Source: an uncultured Blautia sp.
Lineage (GTDB): Bacteria; Bacillota; Clostridia; Lachnospirales; Lachnospiraceae
Assembly (NCBI GenBank): GCA_900551465.1
Contig: URWL01000040.1
Span: 1-10,309 of the forward strand
Length of the DNA stretch: 10,309 nt
Direction: 5' to 3'
Part shown: piece after piece, positions 1 to 5,991 of the stretch
Layout: each line of letters opens with the position of its first letter
Position numbering within the stretch: the stretch's first letter is position 1
Notes under the pieces: model-generated
Database searches by the model: none
What the model was told of the DNA's origin: nothing
Seen by the model: only the letters and a program-made list of their open reading frames with translations
Position numbers and translations under genes: made by a program

Positions 1-545
1 ATATGCTTCTGGTCAAAGCGTAATGGCTTCGTTCTTTTTTTCTGCTGTTCTGTAGGCCACCCAAACACCAGCATCACCGCCGGAAATACATATTCCGGAA
101 GCTGAAGAAGCCTGCGCTGCTCTTCACAGTTTTCCATAATATCACCTATATAACAGGAACCGATACCAAAGCTTTCTGCTGCCACAACTGCATTCTGTGC
201 AGCAATAGCCGTGTCTGTCACAGCCAGCATCAGGTCTCCCATCCCAGGTTTCCGTGGACTGCATCCAGCTTCCAGGTAGGTATCATACCATTTTTTACAG
301 TCTGCACAGAACACCAGAACCATGGGAGCTTTTGCAATAAAAGGCTGATGATCACATGTTTCAGAAAGCGCTTCCTTTAATTTCTCATCTGTAATATCCA
401 GAATGGTATAAAGCTGCTGACATCCTGCGCTCGGCGCCTGGGCTGCCGCCTCCAGAATGACCTCTTTCATTTCTTCCGGAATGGGTTTCTCTTCATAAAC
501 TCTCATAGATTTTCTGTTGTATAAACTTTTAATGATCTCGTTCAT
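1..545 (-). CDS. Nitroreductase-family FMN oxidoreductase, C-terminus cut by window edge
   Basis: The visible part is residues 1-181 of a protein with no stop before base 1; family members are usually about 200-250 residues, so the last part lies outside. The nitroreductase fold is recognised from the N-terminal SLYNRKSMRVY segment (residues 7-17; Arg11 and Ser13 sit where the family contacts FMN phosphate), the AAAQAPSAGCQQ segment (33-44), FCADCKKW (79-86) and the SFGIGSCYIGDI loop (125-136), which fits the second flavin-binding region. These enzymes use NAD(P)H to reduce nitro compounds, quinones or flavins in the cytoplasm; the natural substrate cannot be told from sequence. The ATG at 543-545 follows an AAAGGAG ribosome binding site 5 nt upstream, which supports this start. 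The visible part is cysteine-rich (seven Cys). It is separated from the spore-protein gene by a terminator, so it is probably its own transcription unit; I see no convincing -35/-10 pair in 546-690. Confidence 0.85.
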   Translation of the reverse strand, partial: MNEIIKSLYNRKSMRVYEEKPIPEEMKEVILEAAAQAPSAGCQQLYTILDITDEKLKEALSETCDHQPFIAKAPMVLVFCADCKKWYDTYLEAGCSPRKPGMGDLMLAVTDTAIAAQNAVVAAESFGIGSCYIGDIMENCEEQRRLLQLPEYVFPAVMLVFGWPTEQQKKRTKPLRFDQKH

Positions 546-692
546 AATTTCTCCTTTTATCTCTGCCTCTGTTCCCCCGATACATCCTGATTTTCATATA
601 ATAATCAACAAAGTAATTTGTTCGTTTCCGCCTGATTTTTCAGTTAATTCAAGAATATCATAGGAAGATTTGTTTTACAACTGTACATTTTT

Positions 693-737
693 AAGAAAAA
701 GAAAAATCCCGCCATCCTTTTCAGACAGCGGGATTTT
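693..737 (-). terminator. Rho-independent terminator after the spore-protein gene
   Basis: A perfect 10-bp stem (AAAATCCCGC at 703-712 against GCGGGATTTT at 728-737) with a 15-nt loop. Read on the minus strand it ends in a T-rich tail (TTTTTCTTTTTCTT) running into 693-702. It lies just after the stop codon of the spore-protein gene and would end that transcript, possibly also read-through from the pspC operon, which has no strong terminator of its own. Confidence 0.85.
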
Positions 738-749
738 CCCTGAATAATA

Positions 750-944
750 TTATTTACTTCTATTGGTTTTTCTGCGGGTCATCAGCCCTCCGATCCGGCC
801 GGTTTCTTTGGCCGAAAGGCTTCTCCAGCCATTCTCCAGCACCTGATCCAGAAGCCCCAGTTCTTCGGCTATCTCATATTTCAGCCTTTCATCTTCGGAA
901 AGCTCTCCATTCAGATAATTTTCTACTTCTTTCTCTTTATTCAC
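750..944 (-). CDS. Small acid-soluble spore protein, alpha/beta type
   Basis: A 64-residue protein resembling the alpha/beta SASP family, which coats DNA in the dormant spore, protects it from UV and chemical damage, and is degraded at germination. Two family blocks are visible: the LKYEIAEELGLLD segment, holding the acidic YEIA site related to where the germination protease GPR cuts, and the C-terminal LSAKETGRIGGLMTRR segment, matching the DNA-binding TSRENGxVGGxxTKR region. The N-terminal extension is highly charged. Start choice: the frame also opens with GTG at 951-953, but that codon is only one base from the AAGGAG ribosome binding site. The in-frame GTG at 942-944 lies about 10 nt from it and is the more plausible start; the longer form would be 67 residues. 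A 6-bp hairpin (965-980) sits just upstream of the binding site. Expression would be expected in the forespore under sigma-G, but I could not identify a clear sigma-G promoter in 954-1034. Confidence 0.85.
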   Translation of the reverse strand: MNKEKEVENYLNGELSEDERLKYEIAEELGLLDQVLENGWRSLSAKETGRIGGLMTRRKTNRSK

Positions 945-1034
945 TGTACTCACACTCCTTAATATTACTGTTCTCAGTAACCCATATTTCTGTTCATCAG
1001 AAGTATTGACAGTTTTATAAAGATTATACAGGTA

Positions 1035-1220
1035 TTATCCTCTTGGAATAATGATCGCTGCAATGATATAGGCCCAGATTCCTGCACCTCCGAAGCAGGT
1101 AAGGATCACCCAGGCAAGACGCACCAGAGTAGGATCAATATCAAAATATTCTGCAATTCCTCCACATACACCGCAAAGCATACAGTTTACTGATGATTTA
1201 TAAAGGCGTTTGTTGCTCAT
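1035..1220 (-). CDS. PspC-domain small membrane protein
   Basis: A 61-residue protein consisting almost only of a PspC domain: an N-terminal basic stretch (SNKRLYKSS), the hallmark GVCGGIAEYFDIDPTLVRLAWV core, then one hydrophobic helix ending in IIIPRG. PspC proteins sit in the cytoplasmic membrane; in proteobacteria PspC acts in the phage-shock response, while in Firmicutes short PspC proteins commonly accompany LiaF/DUF4097-type genes in envelope-stress loci. Start choice: the frame can begin at a TTG (1250) inside the upstream gene or at an ATG (1226), but the ATG at 1220 is best placed, about 8-10 nt after the AAGGAAG ribosome binding site. It is the last gene of the padR operon, 19 bases after the DUF4097 stop codon. 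The exact role here is inferred from context only. Confidence 0.88.
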   Translation of the reverse strand: MSNKRLYKSSVNCMLCGVCGGIAEYFDIDPTLVRLAWVILTCFGGAGIWAYIIAAIIIPRG

Positions 1221-1239
1221 ATCCATTACTTCCTTTCTC

Positions 1240-2118
1240 TTATTCCTCAAAGTCCACTTCCAGAGTTCCCATTCCGCATTCTAACTGCATCTTACGGGAG
1301 GCTCCGTTATTGTCTACTTTTTTTGTTGAGCCAAGGCCCGTAAATTCATCCTCCCCAAGGAGAACACTTCCCACTCCGCAGGAGATGCGGTAATTATAAT
1401 CTTCCTTCCTGCCTGCAACATCAAGAGACATCATCCCTACGCCGCATTCTGCCTCTATATAATCTGCATCCAGGTCTGTTAATTCCACAGTTCCCACTCC
1501 AACCTCAATATCTGTCTGTCCGGCTGTTACAATACCGTAATTTTCCAGAGTTCCTGCTCCTACGGAAACACTGAATTCCCCGGCTTTCAGGTCATCCTCC
1601 AGAGCTGCCGTTCCTTTGTCAATATCAATGCTTACCTCTGTAAATTCTGTTCCTGCAGGATAAGTAATCGTAACTGTTCTTTCCTCCGGTCTGTAATCAT
1701 CTTTGTTTTCAATCTGAAGCTCTGAGCCTTCTGTACTTACCCTTACACGATCCGCTGCATCACCATCAACGGTAACTGTAATTTTCCGATCTTCACTTTC
1801 ACGAAGAATCAGCTCATCATAGTTTAATTCAATATCCATAGAAGAAATGCTGTCAAATTCATACGTCCCGCTGTCTCCTGACGGAACTGCCTGCTTTTCG
1901 TCCCAGTCATCGTCATCCCAGTCGTCATCCCAGTCATCGTCCTCATCCCAGTGATCTACCATCCGGACCATCCTGTTTACTGCTTTCTGCATATTACTTC
2001 CTTCATACTTCATCTCTTCTACAGACGCTCCCATAGCAGCTCCTGCAACGGTAAATCCACATCCCAGAACACCAAAAACTGCCGCTGTCCCTAAAACGAT
2101 CTTTGAAAATTTTTTCAT
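1240..2118 (-). CDS. Exported DUF4097-family beta-repeat protein with Trp/Asp-rich linker
   Basis: A 292-residue protein with a signal peptide or signal anchor (MKKFSKIVLG, then a hydrophobic stretch to about residue 29). VLGC at 17-20 resembles a lipobox but has Leu at -2, and hydrophobic residues continue after it, so lipidation is uncertain. Residues 57-74 form an acidic linker with four Trp (57, 63, 67, 72) among 14 Asp/Glu. From about residue 86 onward it looks like a DUF4097 putative-adhesin domain of short beta strands. Five GxG turns (187-189, 207-209, 226-228, 248-250, 282-284) recur mostly every 19-22 residues and suggest a right-handed beta solenoid. The last three are preceded directly by Cys (225, 247, 281). 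The start codon overlaps the previous stop as ATGA. Proteins of this kind often neighbour PspC and HAAS genes and are thought to act at the outer face of the membrane; the molecular function is unknown. Confidence 0.85.
   Translation of the reverse strand: MKKFSKIVLGTAAVFGVLGCGFTVAGAAMGASVEEMKYEGSNMQKAVNRMVRMVDHWDEDDDWDDDWDDDDWDEKQAVPSGDSGTYEFDSISSMDIELNYDELILRESEDRKITVTVDGDAADRVRVSTEGSELQIENKDDYRPEERTVTITYPAGTEFTEVSIDIDKGTAALEDDLKAGEFSVSVGAGTLENYGIVTAGQTDIEVGVGTVELTDLDADYIEAECGVGMMSLDVAGRKEDYNYRISCGVGSVLLGEDEFTGLGSTKKVDNNGASRKMQLECGMGTLEVDFEE
1897..1956 (-). repeat. Degenerate short tandem repeat coding for the Trp/Asp linker
   Basis: On the plus strand the stretch is built from imperfect GTC/ATC triplets and repeated CATCCCAGTC units. 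In the reading frame this encodes WDEDDDWDDDWDDDDWDE (residues 57-74 of the DUF4097 protein). The near-repeats of 9-15 bases make the tract a candidate for replication slippage; because units are multiples of three, gains or losses would keep the frame. Confidence 0.7.
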
Positions 2119-2819
2119 ACAGTCTTACCATCCTTTCTTTCTTTGCTTAAAAGTCTGTGACACCAATCTGTAAACCATCTGAGAAATCTTGGAAACAGGC
2201 TGCCCACGATCCAGACCACAAATACAAGACCTGCAAGCCCTATCGCCATAAAAATGCATCCAATCCCAACAGTCAGGATACCTGCAGCCGCGGTACTGAA
2301 GCAAAGACCGATCCCTGTAAAAATCATAACGATTCCACCGATCAGCATCCCCAGCACTCCGACTCCTGCACCAAAGGCTAACAAAAACGGAAGAAAAATA
2401 ACCGTTACTAAAACTCCAATGACACCCCCTGTTGCTCCTGCAAGAAATGGAGAAAGGAAAATCAGAAGGATCAATATCAGTGTAAGCTTGCCCCGTCCAC
2501 GTTTTTCTTTCGGCTGATAGCCTCTTTCTTTTCTGTCAGTACCGCGCTCCCCGGGCATCTGCCCCGGCTCTTCCATCCTCTCATCATAATACCCGTTTTC
2601 TGTATAGGTTCCTGAAGAGGCACTGTTTTCTCTTAAATCTGCTTTGATGATGGCAGCCACCTTACCCGGGCTTCCAAGCTTCTGTATTACTGAAGCTTCC
2701 TCTTCTTCTCCCGCTTCATCAAAATAACTTTCATAATAATCAAGAGCTTCTCTTCTCTCATCTTCTGAAATATCGGAAAGAAGAAGTTCCAGTTGTTTCA
2801 TAAACTCTTTTCTGTCCAT
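2115..2819 (-). CDS. HAAS/DUF1700-domain membrane protein
   Basis: A 234-residue protein. Residues 1-62 are a typical HAAS (DUF1700) domain: MDRKEFMKQLE, then SEDERREALDYYESYFDEA, then VIQKLGSPGKVAAIIKADL, predicted all-helical and cytoplasmic. Residues 65-110 are a polar, charged, probably disordered linker (GERGTDRKERGYQPKEKRGRG). Residues 111-206 are very hydrophobic and Gly-rich and could form about four membrane helices, followed by a basic cytoplasmic tail. HAAS domains are very often encoded directly after a PadR regulator, and the two are proposed to work together as a sensing pair; this is family context, not shown here. The start overlaps the padR stop as TAATG with an AAGGGGG ribosome binding site, and the stop overlaps the next start as ATGA, so translation of the cluster is likely coupled. 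Confidence 0.9.
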   Translation of the reverse strand: MDRKEFMKQLELLLSDISEDERREALDYYESYFDEAGEEEEASVIQKLGSPGKVAAIIKADLRENSASSGTYTENGYYDERMEEPGQMPGERGTDRKERGYQPKEKRGRGKLTLILILLIFLSPFLAGATGGVIGVLVTVIFLPFLLAFGAGVGVLGMLIGGIVMIFTGIGLCFSTAAAGILTVGIGCIFMAIGLAGLVFVVWIVGSLFPRFLRWFTDWCHRLLSKERKDGKTV

Positions 2820-3139
2820 TATCCAATTCCCCCTTCAAACAGTCTGGAAATTTTTGAAGAATAGTTTTTCCATTCCACTTTGTACAAATTCAGCTGTGCA
2901 GATCCTTTTTCTGTTAATTTATAATATCTGCGGTTCCGGCCCTCGTATGCCATATCATATGTCTCCAGACATTCATCCTTCTGGAGCCTTCTGAGCACCG
3001 GATACAGCGTAGATTCTGAAATATCCAGAACACTGCGGACATCCTGGGTGATCTTGTAACCATAGGTTCCATCCTGTTCCTTGGATACGATAGCAAGAAC
3101 TATTGCATCCAGAAGGGCTGCACCTGTGTTAAATACCAT
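2819..3139 (-). CDS. PadR-family transcriptional regulator
   Basis: A 106-residue winged-helix regulator of the short PadR type (subfamily 2, without a long C-terminal domain). Family blocks are clear: GTYGYKITQDV, the recognition-helix segment ISESTLYPVLRRLQKDECLE, and the wing GRNRRYYKLTEKG (about residues 67-79). The C-terminal helix (about 80-103) should provide the dimer interface. Such proteins usually repress their own operon and release DNA upon a ligand or stress signal. It is the first gene of a four-gene operon with the HAAS, DUF4097 and PspC genes; an inverted repeat in its promoter is a natural self-operator. The ATG at 3137-3139 follows an AAAAAGGA ribosome binding site at good spacing. 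The effector is unknown. Confidence 0.93.
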   Translation of the reverse strand: MVFNTGAALLDAIVLAIVSKEQDGTYGYKITQDVRSVLDISESTLYPVLRRLQKDECLETYDMAYEGRNRRYYKLTEKGSAQLNLYKVEWKNYSSKISRLFEGGIG

Positions 3140-3204
3140 AGAGTCACATCCTTTTTATTCTTTGTGTAATATTATTTTTTTATTAATATTGTTTTGTTGA
3201 TAAT

Positions 3205-3226
3205 ACTATATATCATATAATATAGT
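3205..3226. promoter_or_regulatory. Probable PadR operator (inverted repeat on the -10 box)
   Basis: Perfect 7-bp arms ACTATAT (3205-3211) and ATATAGT (3220-3226) are separated by 8 bases. The repeat covers the -10 box and most of the promoter spacer, so a bound dimer would block RNA polymerase. An extra half-site-like ATAGTAT lies at 3234-3240, beside the -35 box. The size and spacing suit a PadR dimer; assignment to the adjacent PadR protein is an inference. Confidence 0.55.
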
Positions 3227-3234
3227 TTTGTCAA
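3205..3234 (-). promoter_or_regulatory. Sigma-A promoter of the padR operon
   Basis: On the minus strand a perfect -35 TTGACA (3229-3234) is followed after 18 bases by TATAGT (3205-3210), a 4-of-6 match to TATAAT. It lies about 65 bases upstream of the padR start codon in a very AT-rich spacer. No competing promoter is evident there. Confidence 0.7.
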
Positions 3235-3271
3235 TAGTATCTCAAAAAAAATGTTTTATTTTTAAACACGG

Positions 3272-3312
3272 AAAAAGCCCTGCCGCACCCAAAGAGTACA
3301 GCAGGACTTTTT
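3272..3312 (-). terminator. Rho-independent terminator of the arabinose operon
   Basis: A 12-bp stem with one G-U pair (AAAAAGCCCTGC at 3272-3283 against GCAGGACTTTTT at 3301-3312) and a 17-nt loop. The T run in the minus-strand transcript is mostly within the descending arm (GGCTTTTTCC). It sits 53 bases beyond the araA stop codon and separates the arabinose operon from the padR promoter. Confidence 0.8.
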
Positions 3313-3364
3313 CTCAGCCATTTTATAATTTTCTTTTTTCGAATATAAGGAACATGGAAACTGA

Positions 3365-4861
3365 TTATCTGTAATAAACAGAATTCCATTTCAGTTCATT
3401 TTTAAAGTTACGGATCGTAGTATCTTTATCAATATATACAGCCTCAATACCCATTGCATTTGCCCAGTCGCCCATCTGCTCTGCAGTAAGGTCATAGGAA
3501 AATGCTGTATGATGTGCACCTCCTGCAAGAATCCATGCCTCAGCTCCTGTAGCAAGATTTGGCTGCGGTGTCCAGAAAGCAGATGCAACCGGAAGATTCG
3601 GCATTGTTTTTTCTGTATGTCTGCAGTCTACATCATTGATGATCAGACGGAAGCGGTTTCCAAGATCAACAAGGGATGTTGCTACAGCCGGGCCTTCTTT
3701 TGCTTCAAATACCAGACGTGCCGGATCCTCACGATCACCCATGGAAAGCGGATTTACACGGATGCTTACAGGACCGTCTGCGATAGTCGGGCAAACCTCA
3801 AGCATGTGAGCCTGAAGGATTCCTTCTTTTCCCGGAACCAGATTATATGTGTAGTCCTCCATAAAGGAAGTACCTTTTGCATTTGGTGTGTTCTGTGTCA
3901 TGATCTTCATAAGACGTACCATAGCTGCTGTTTTCCAGTCGCCCTCTGCACCAAATCCATAGCCTTTTTCCATCAGTCTCTGGATTGCAAGACCAGGAAG
4001 CTGCTGAAGACATCCAAGATCGCCAAAATGAGTTACAATGGCCTGATAATTTTTCTCCTCGAGAAAACGCTCAAAACCAAGCTCAATCTGTGCCTGTACT
4101 GCTACATGTTTGCGGAATTCTGCTTCATCTCTTCCTTCAAGGATGATCTGATATTTGTCATAGTACTCTTCTACCAGAGTATCTGTATCTGCTTTGGAAA
4201 CAGCTTTTACTGCTTCTGCAATCTCATTGATCGGATAAGCATCAATTTCCCATCCAAATTTAATCTGAGCCTCTACCTTATCACCTTCTGTTACCGCTAC
4301 GTTTCTCATGTTGTCTGCCACACGCATAACACGGATATGACTGCTTTCCATGATACCAACTGCAGTACGCATCCAGGATGCAATACGTTCCTGAACTGCA
4401 CGGTCATTCCAGTGTCCAACAACAATTTTACGTTCAATACCCATACGGGTTACGATATGTCCATATTCACGGTCACCATGAGCAGACTGATTTTCATTCA
4501 TAAAGTCCATATCAATGGTATCGTAAGGAATCTCTTCATTAAACTGCGTATGCAGGTGAAGAAGCGGTTTGCGGTATTCCTGAAGACCAAGGATCCATGA
4601 TTTTGCCGGTGAAAAAGTATGCATCCATGTAATAACACCTGCACATTCTTCATCTGCATTTGCCTCATTAAAGGTACGGCGGATCACCTCATTTGTGATC
4701 AAAGTTGGTTTCCATACAACCTCGTAAGGAAGTATTCCTGATGCGTTGAGTTTATCTACAATAATCTTAGAATGCTCTGCTACTTTTCTCAGACATTCAT
4801 CGCCATAAAGATCCTGTGAGCCTGTTGCAAACCAGAATTTATAATTTTTTGCTGCTTTCAT
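3365..4861 (-). CDS. araA: L-arabinose isomerase
   Basis: A 498-residue, full-length AraA (the E. coli enzyme has 500). It interconverts L-arabinose and L-ribulose in the cytoplasm with a divalent metal, usually Mn2+, and commonly forms hexamers. The N-terminal FWFATGSQDLYG, the WMHTFSPAKSWI block and HLHTQFNEEIPY are all typical. The metal and catalytic residues are in place: Glu306 in GFGAEGDWKTAA, Glu335 in SFMEDYTY, His352 in LQAHMLEVCP, and the His450-His451 pair in LAGGAHHT. The ATG has a strong ribosome binding site (TAGGAGG, 9 nt upstream) and lies 18 bases after the araR stop, so it is the last gene of the sbp-ATPase-permease-araR-araA operon. Some AraA enzymes also act on D-galactose, but nothing here indicates that. 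araB and araD are not adjacent. Confidence 0.97.
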   Translation of the reverse strand: MKAAKNYKFWFATGSQDLYGDECLRKVAEHSKIIVDKLNASGILPYEVVWKPTLITNEVIRRTFNEANADEECAGVITWMHTFSPAKSWILGLQEYRKPLLHLHTQFNEEIPYDTIDMDFMNENQSAHGDREYGHIVTRMGIERKIVVGHWNDRAVQERIASWMRTAVGIMESSHIRVMRVADNMRNVAVTEGDKVEAQIKFGWEIDAYPINEIAEAVKAVSKADTDTLVEEYYDKYQIILEGRDEAEFRKHVAVQAQIELGFERFLEEKNYQAIVTHFGDLGCLQQLPGLAIQRLMEKGYGFGAEGDWKTAAMVRLMKIMTQNTPNAKGTSFMEDYTYNLVPGKEGILQAHMLEVCPTIADGPVSIRVNPLSMGDREDPARLVFEAKEGPAVATSLVDLGNRFRLIINDVDCRHTEKTMPNLPVASAFWTPQPNLATGAEAWILAGGAHHTAFSYDLTAEQMGDWANAMGIEAVYIDKDTTIRNFKNELKWNSVYYR

Positions 4862-4879
4862 TCTTTCTAACCTCCTAAA

Positions 4880-5971
4880 TTACTCTGCTGCATATGTACA
4901 AACCGATGAACGTTCACTGATCTCCACCGGAAATTCATATGTCACATCACTGTTTGGATTTTGGATCAGCTGCAGGATCATTTCTGCAGCACGGGTTCCC
5001 AGAGCCTCCATAGGATGTCCCACAGAAGTCAGAGGAACCGGATTCAGTCTGGCAAGATCCGAATTATCAATACCTACTACAGAAAGATCTTCCGGGATCT
5101 TTTTGCCATTCTGAAGCATTCTTCTTGTCAGTTCATGGGCAACCTCGTCATTATAACAGACACAGGCAGTACATCCACGCAGACGGTTTTTCAGTTTTTC
5201 CACTATCCGGGAAAAATCTTTTATTTCCAGGGTATCGATCCAGCAGATCCTGCTTTCATCCACCTCGATCCCTGCATGTCCCAGGGCTTTCAAATATCCC
5301 AGATACCGCCTCCGTCCCTGTCCGTCATCTGTCTTAAAGACACCTGCAATGCGGGTATGTCCTTTTCGGATCAGATATTCCGTAGCAATCTTTCCTGCCT
5401 GGATATCATCCATGCTGATATGAGGAATATTCAACCCCTCATAAAAACTGTTAAAAAACAGGATCGGAATCCCTCGGGACATCAGCCGCCTGTAATATTT
5501 CAAGTTTGGATTTGGCAGACCGCTCATGACCGGCTCTGCAATAAGCGGGTCACGATTTCCTTCTTCAAGGAATCGTTCCAGCAGTCTGCGTTCCGTTTCA
5601 ATACGATTGCCTGTGAACATAATGCGTGCACTGTATCCGTCCTTTTCCAGCCGTTCCACCATAGACCGGAGGATGCGGGGAAAAATATAATTATCCACAT
5701 ATGTAGTAAGGATAGTCACTGTATGGGAAAGTTCTTTTTTTTCTTCCTCCACTGCTTTCTCGTCACTAACGTATGTTCCGCTTCCCTGAACCCGGGTCAG
5801 AACTCCCTGCTGCTCCAAAAGCCCCAGCGCGTGCCTTACCGTCTGGCGGCTGATCCCAAAGACACGGCTGATATCATTTTCTGATTCAATCTGATCTCCA
5901 CGGTTCAGCTCTCCGGATGCTATTCTGTTTTGAATCCATTCCGTCACCTGACGGTATTTTGACATTCTCAT
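4880..5971 (-). CDS. araR: AraR arabinose-responsive repressor (GntR DNA-binding / LacI ligand-binding)
   Basis: A 363-residue hybrid regulator. Residues about 3-69 form a GntR-type winged helix (KYRQVTEWIQNRI, SENDISRVFGISRQTVRHAL, LTRVQGSGTYVS). Residues about 84-358 are a LacI/periplasmic-binding-protein domain, with IPILFFNSFYE, HISMDD, YLIRKGHTRIAG, VVGIDNSDLA and PVPLTSVGHP as typical blocks; the EPVMSGLPNPN segment (146-156) resembles the AraR signature. In Bacillus subtilis AraR represses arabinose genes and is released by L-arabinose. The gene lies inside the operon, 20 bases after the permease stop, so it should be induced along with its targets and give negative feedback. Oddity: no recognisable Shine-Dalgarno sequence precedes either candidate start (ATG at 5971 or the third codon ATG at 5965), so translation is probably weak or coupled to the permease. 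Assignment as AraR rests on domain order plus the adjacent araA. Confidence 0.9.
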   Translation of the reverse strand: MRMSKYRQVTEWIQNRIASGELNRGDQIESENDISRVFGISRQTVRHALGLLEQQGVLTRVQGSGTYVSDEKAVEEEKKELSHTVTILTTYVDNYIFPRILRSMVERLEKDGYSARIMFTGNRIETERRLLERFLEEGNRDPLIAEPVMSGLPNPNLKYYRRLMSRGIPILFFNSFYEGLNIPHISMDDIQAGKIATEYLIRKGHTRIAGVFKTDDGQGRRRYLGYLKALGHAGIEVDESRICWIDTLEIKDFSRIVEKLKNRLRGCTACVCYNDEVAHELTRRMLQNGKKIPEDLSVVGIDNSDLARLNPVPLTSVGHPMEALGTRAAEMILQLIQNPNSDVTYEFPVEISERSSVCTYAAE

Positions 5972-5991
5972 ATTATATACCAGCTATACGA

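Noticed and set aside
1221..1250. Longer PspC protein starting at TTG 1250 or ATG 1226
   Set aside because: The TTG lies inside the DUF4097 gene without a ribosome binding site and the ATG at 1226 is too close to AAGGAAG; ATG 1220 has better spacing.
3509..4600. Long plus-strand open frame (363 codons) opposite araA
   Set aside because: It lies wholly antisense to a well-conserved isomerase, has Cys/His/Ser-rich composition typical of a shadow frame, and shows no recognisable domain.
4961..5884. Long plus-strand open frame (307 codons) opposite araR
   Set aside because: Antisense to araR, with composition of a reverse-frame artefact and no family motif.
5974..5985. TATAAT-like -10 box just upstream of araR
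   Set aside because: No -35 element at a usable distance, and the transcript would have almost no leader; it is more likely AT-rich spacer.
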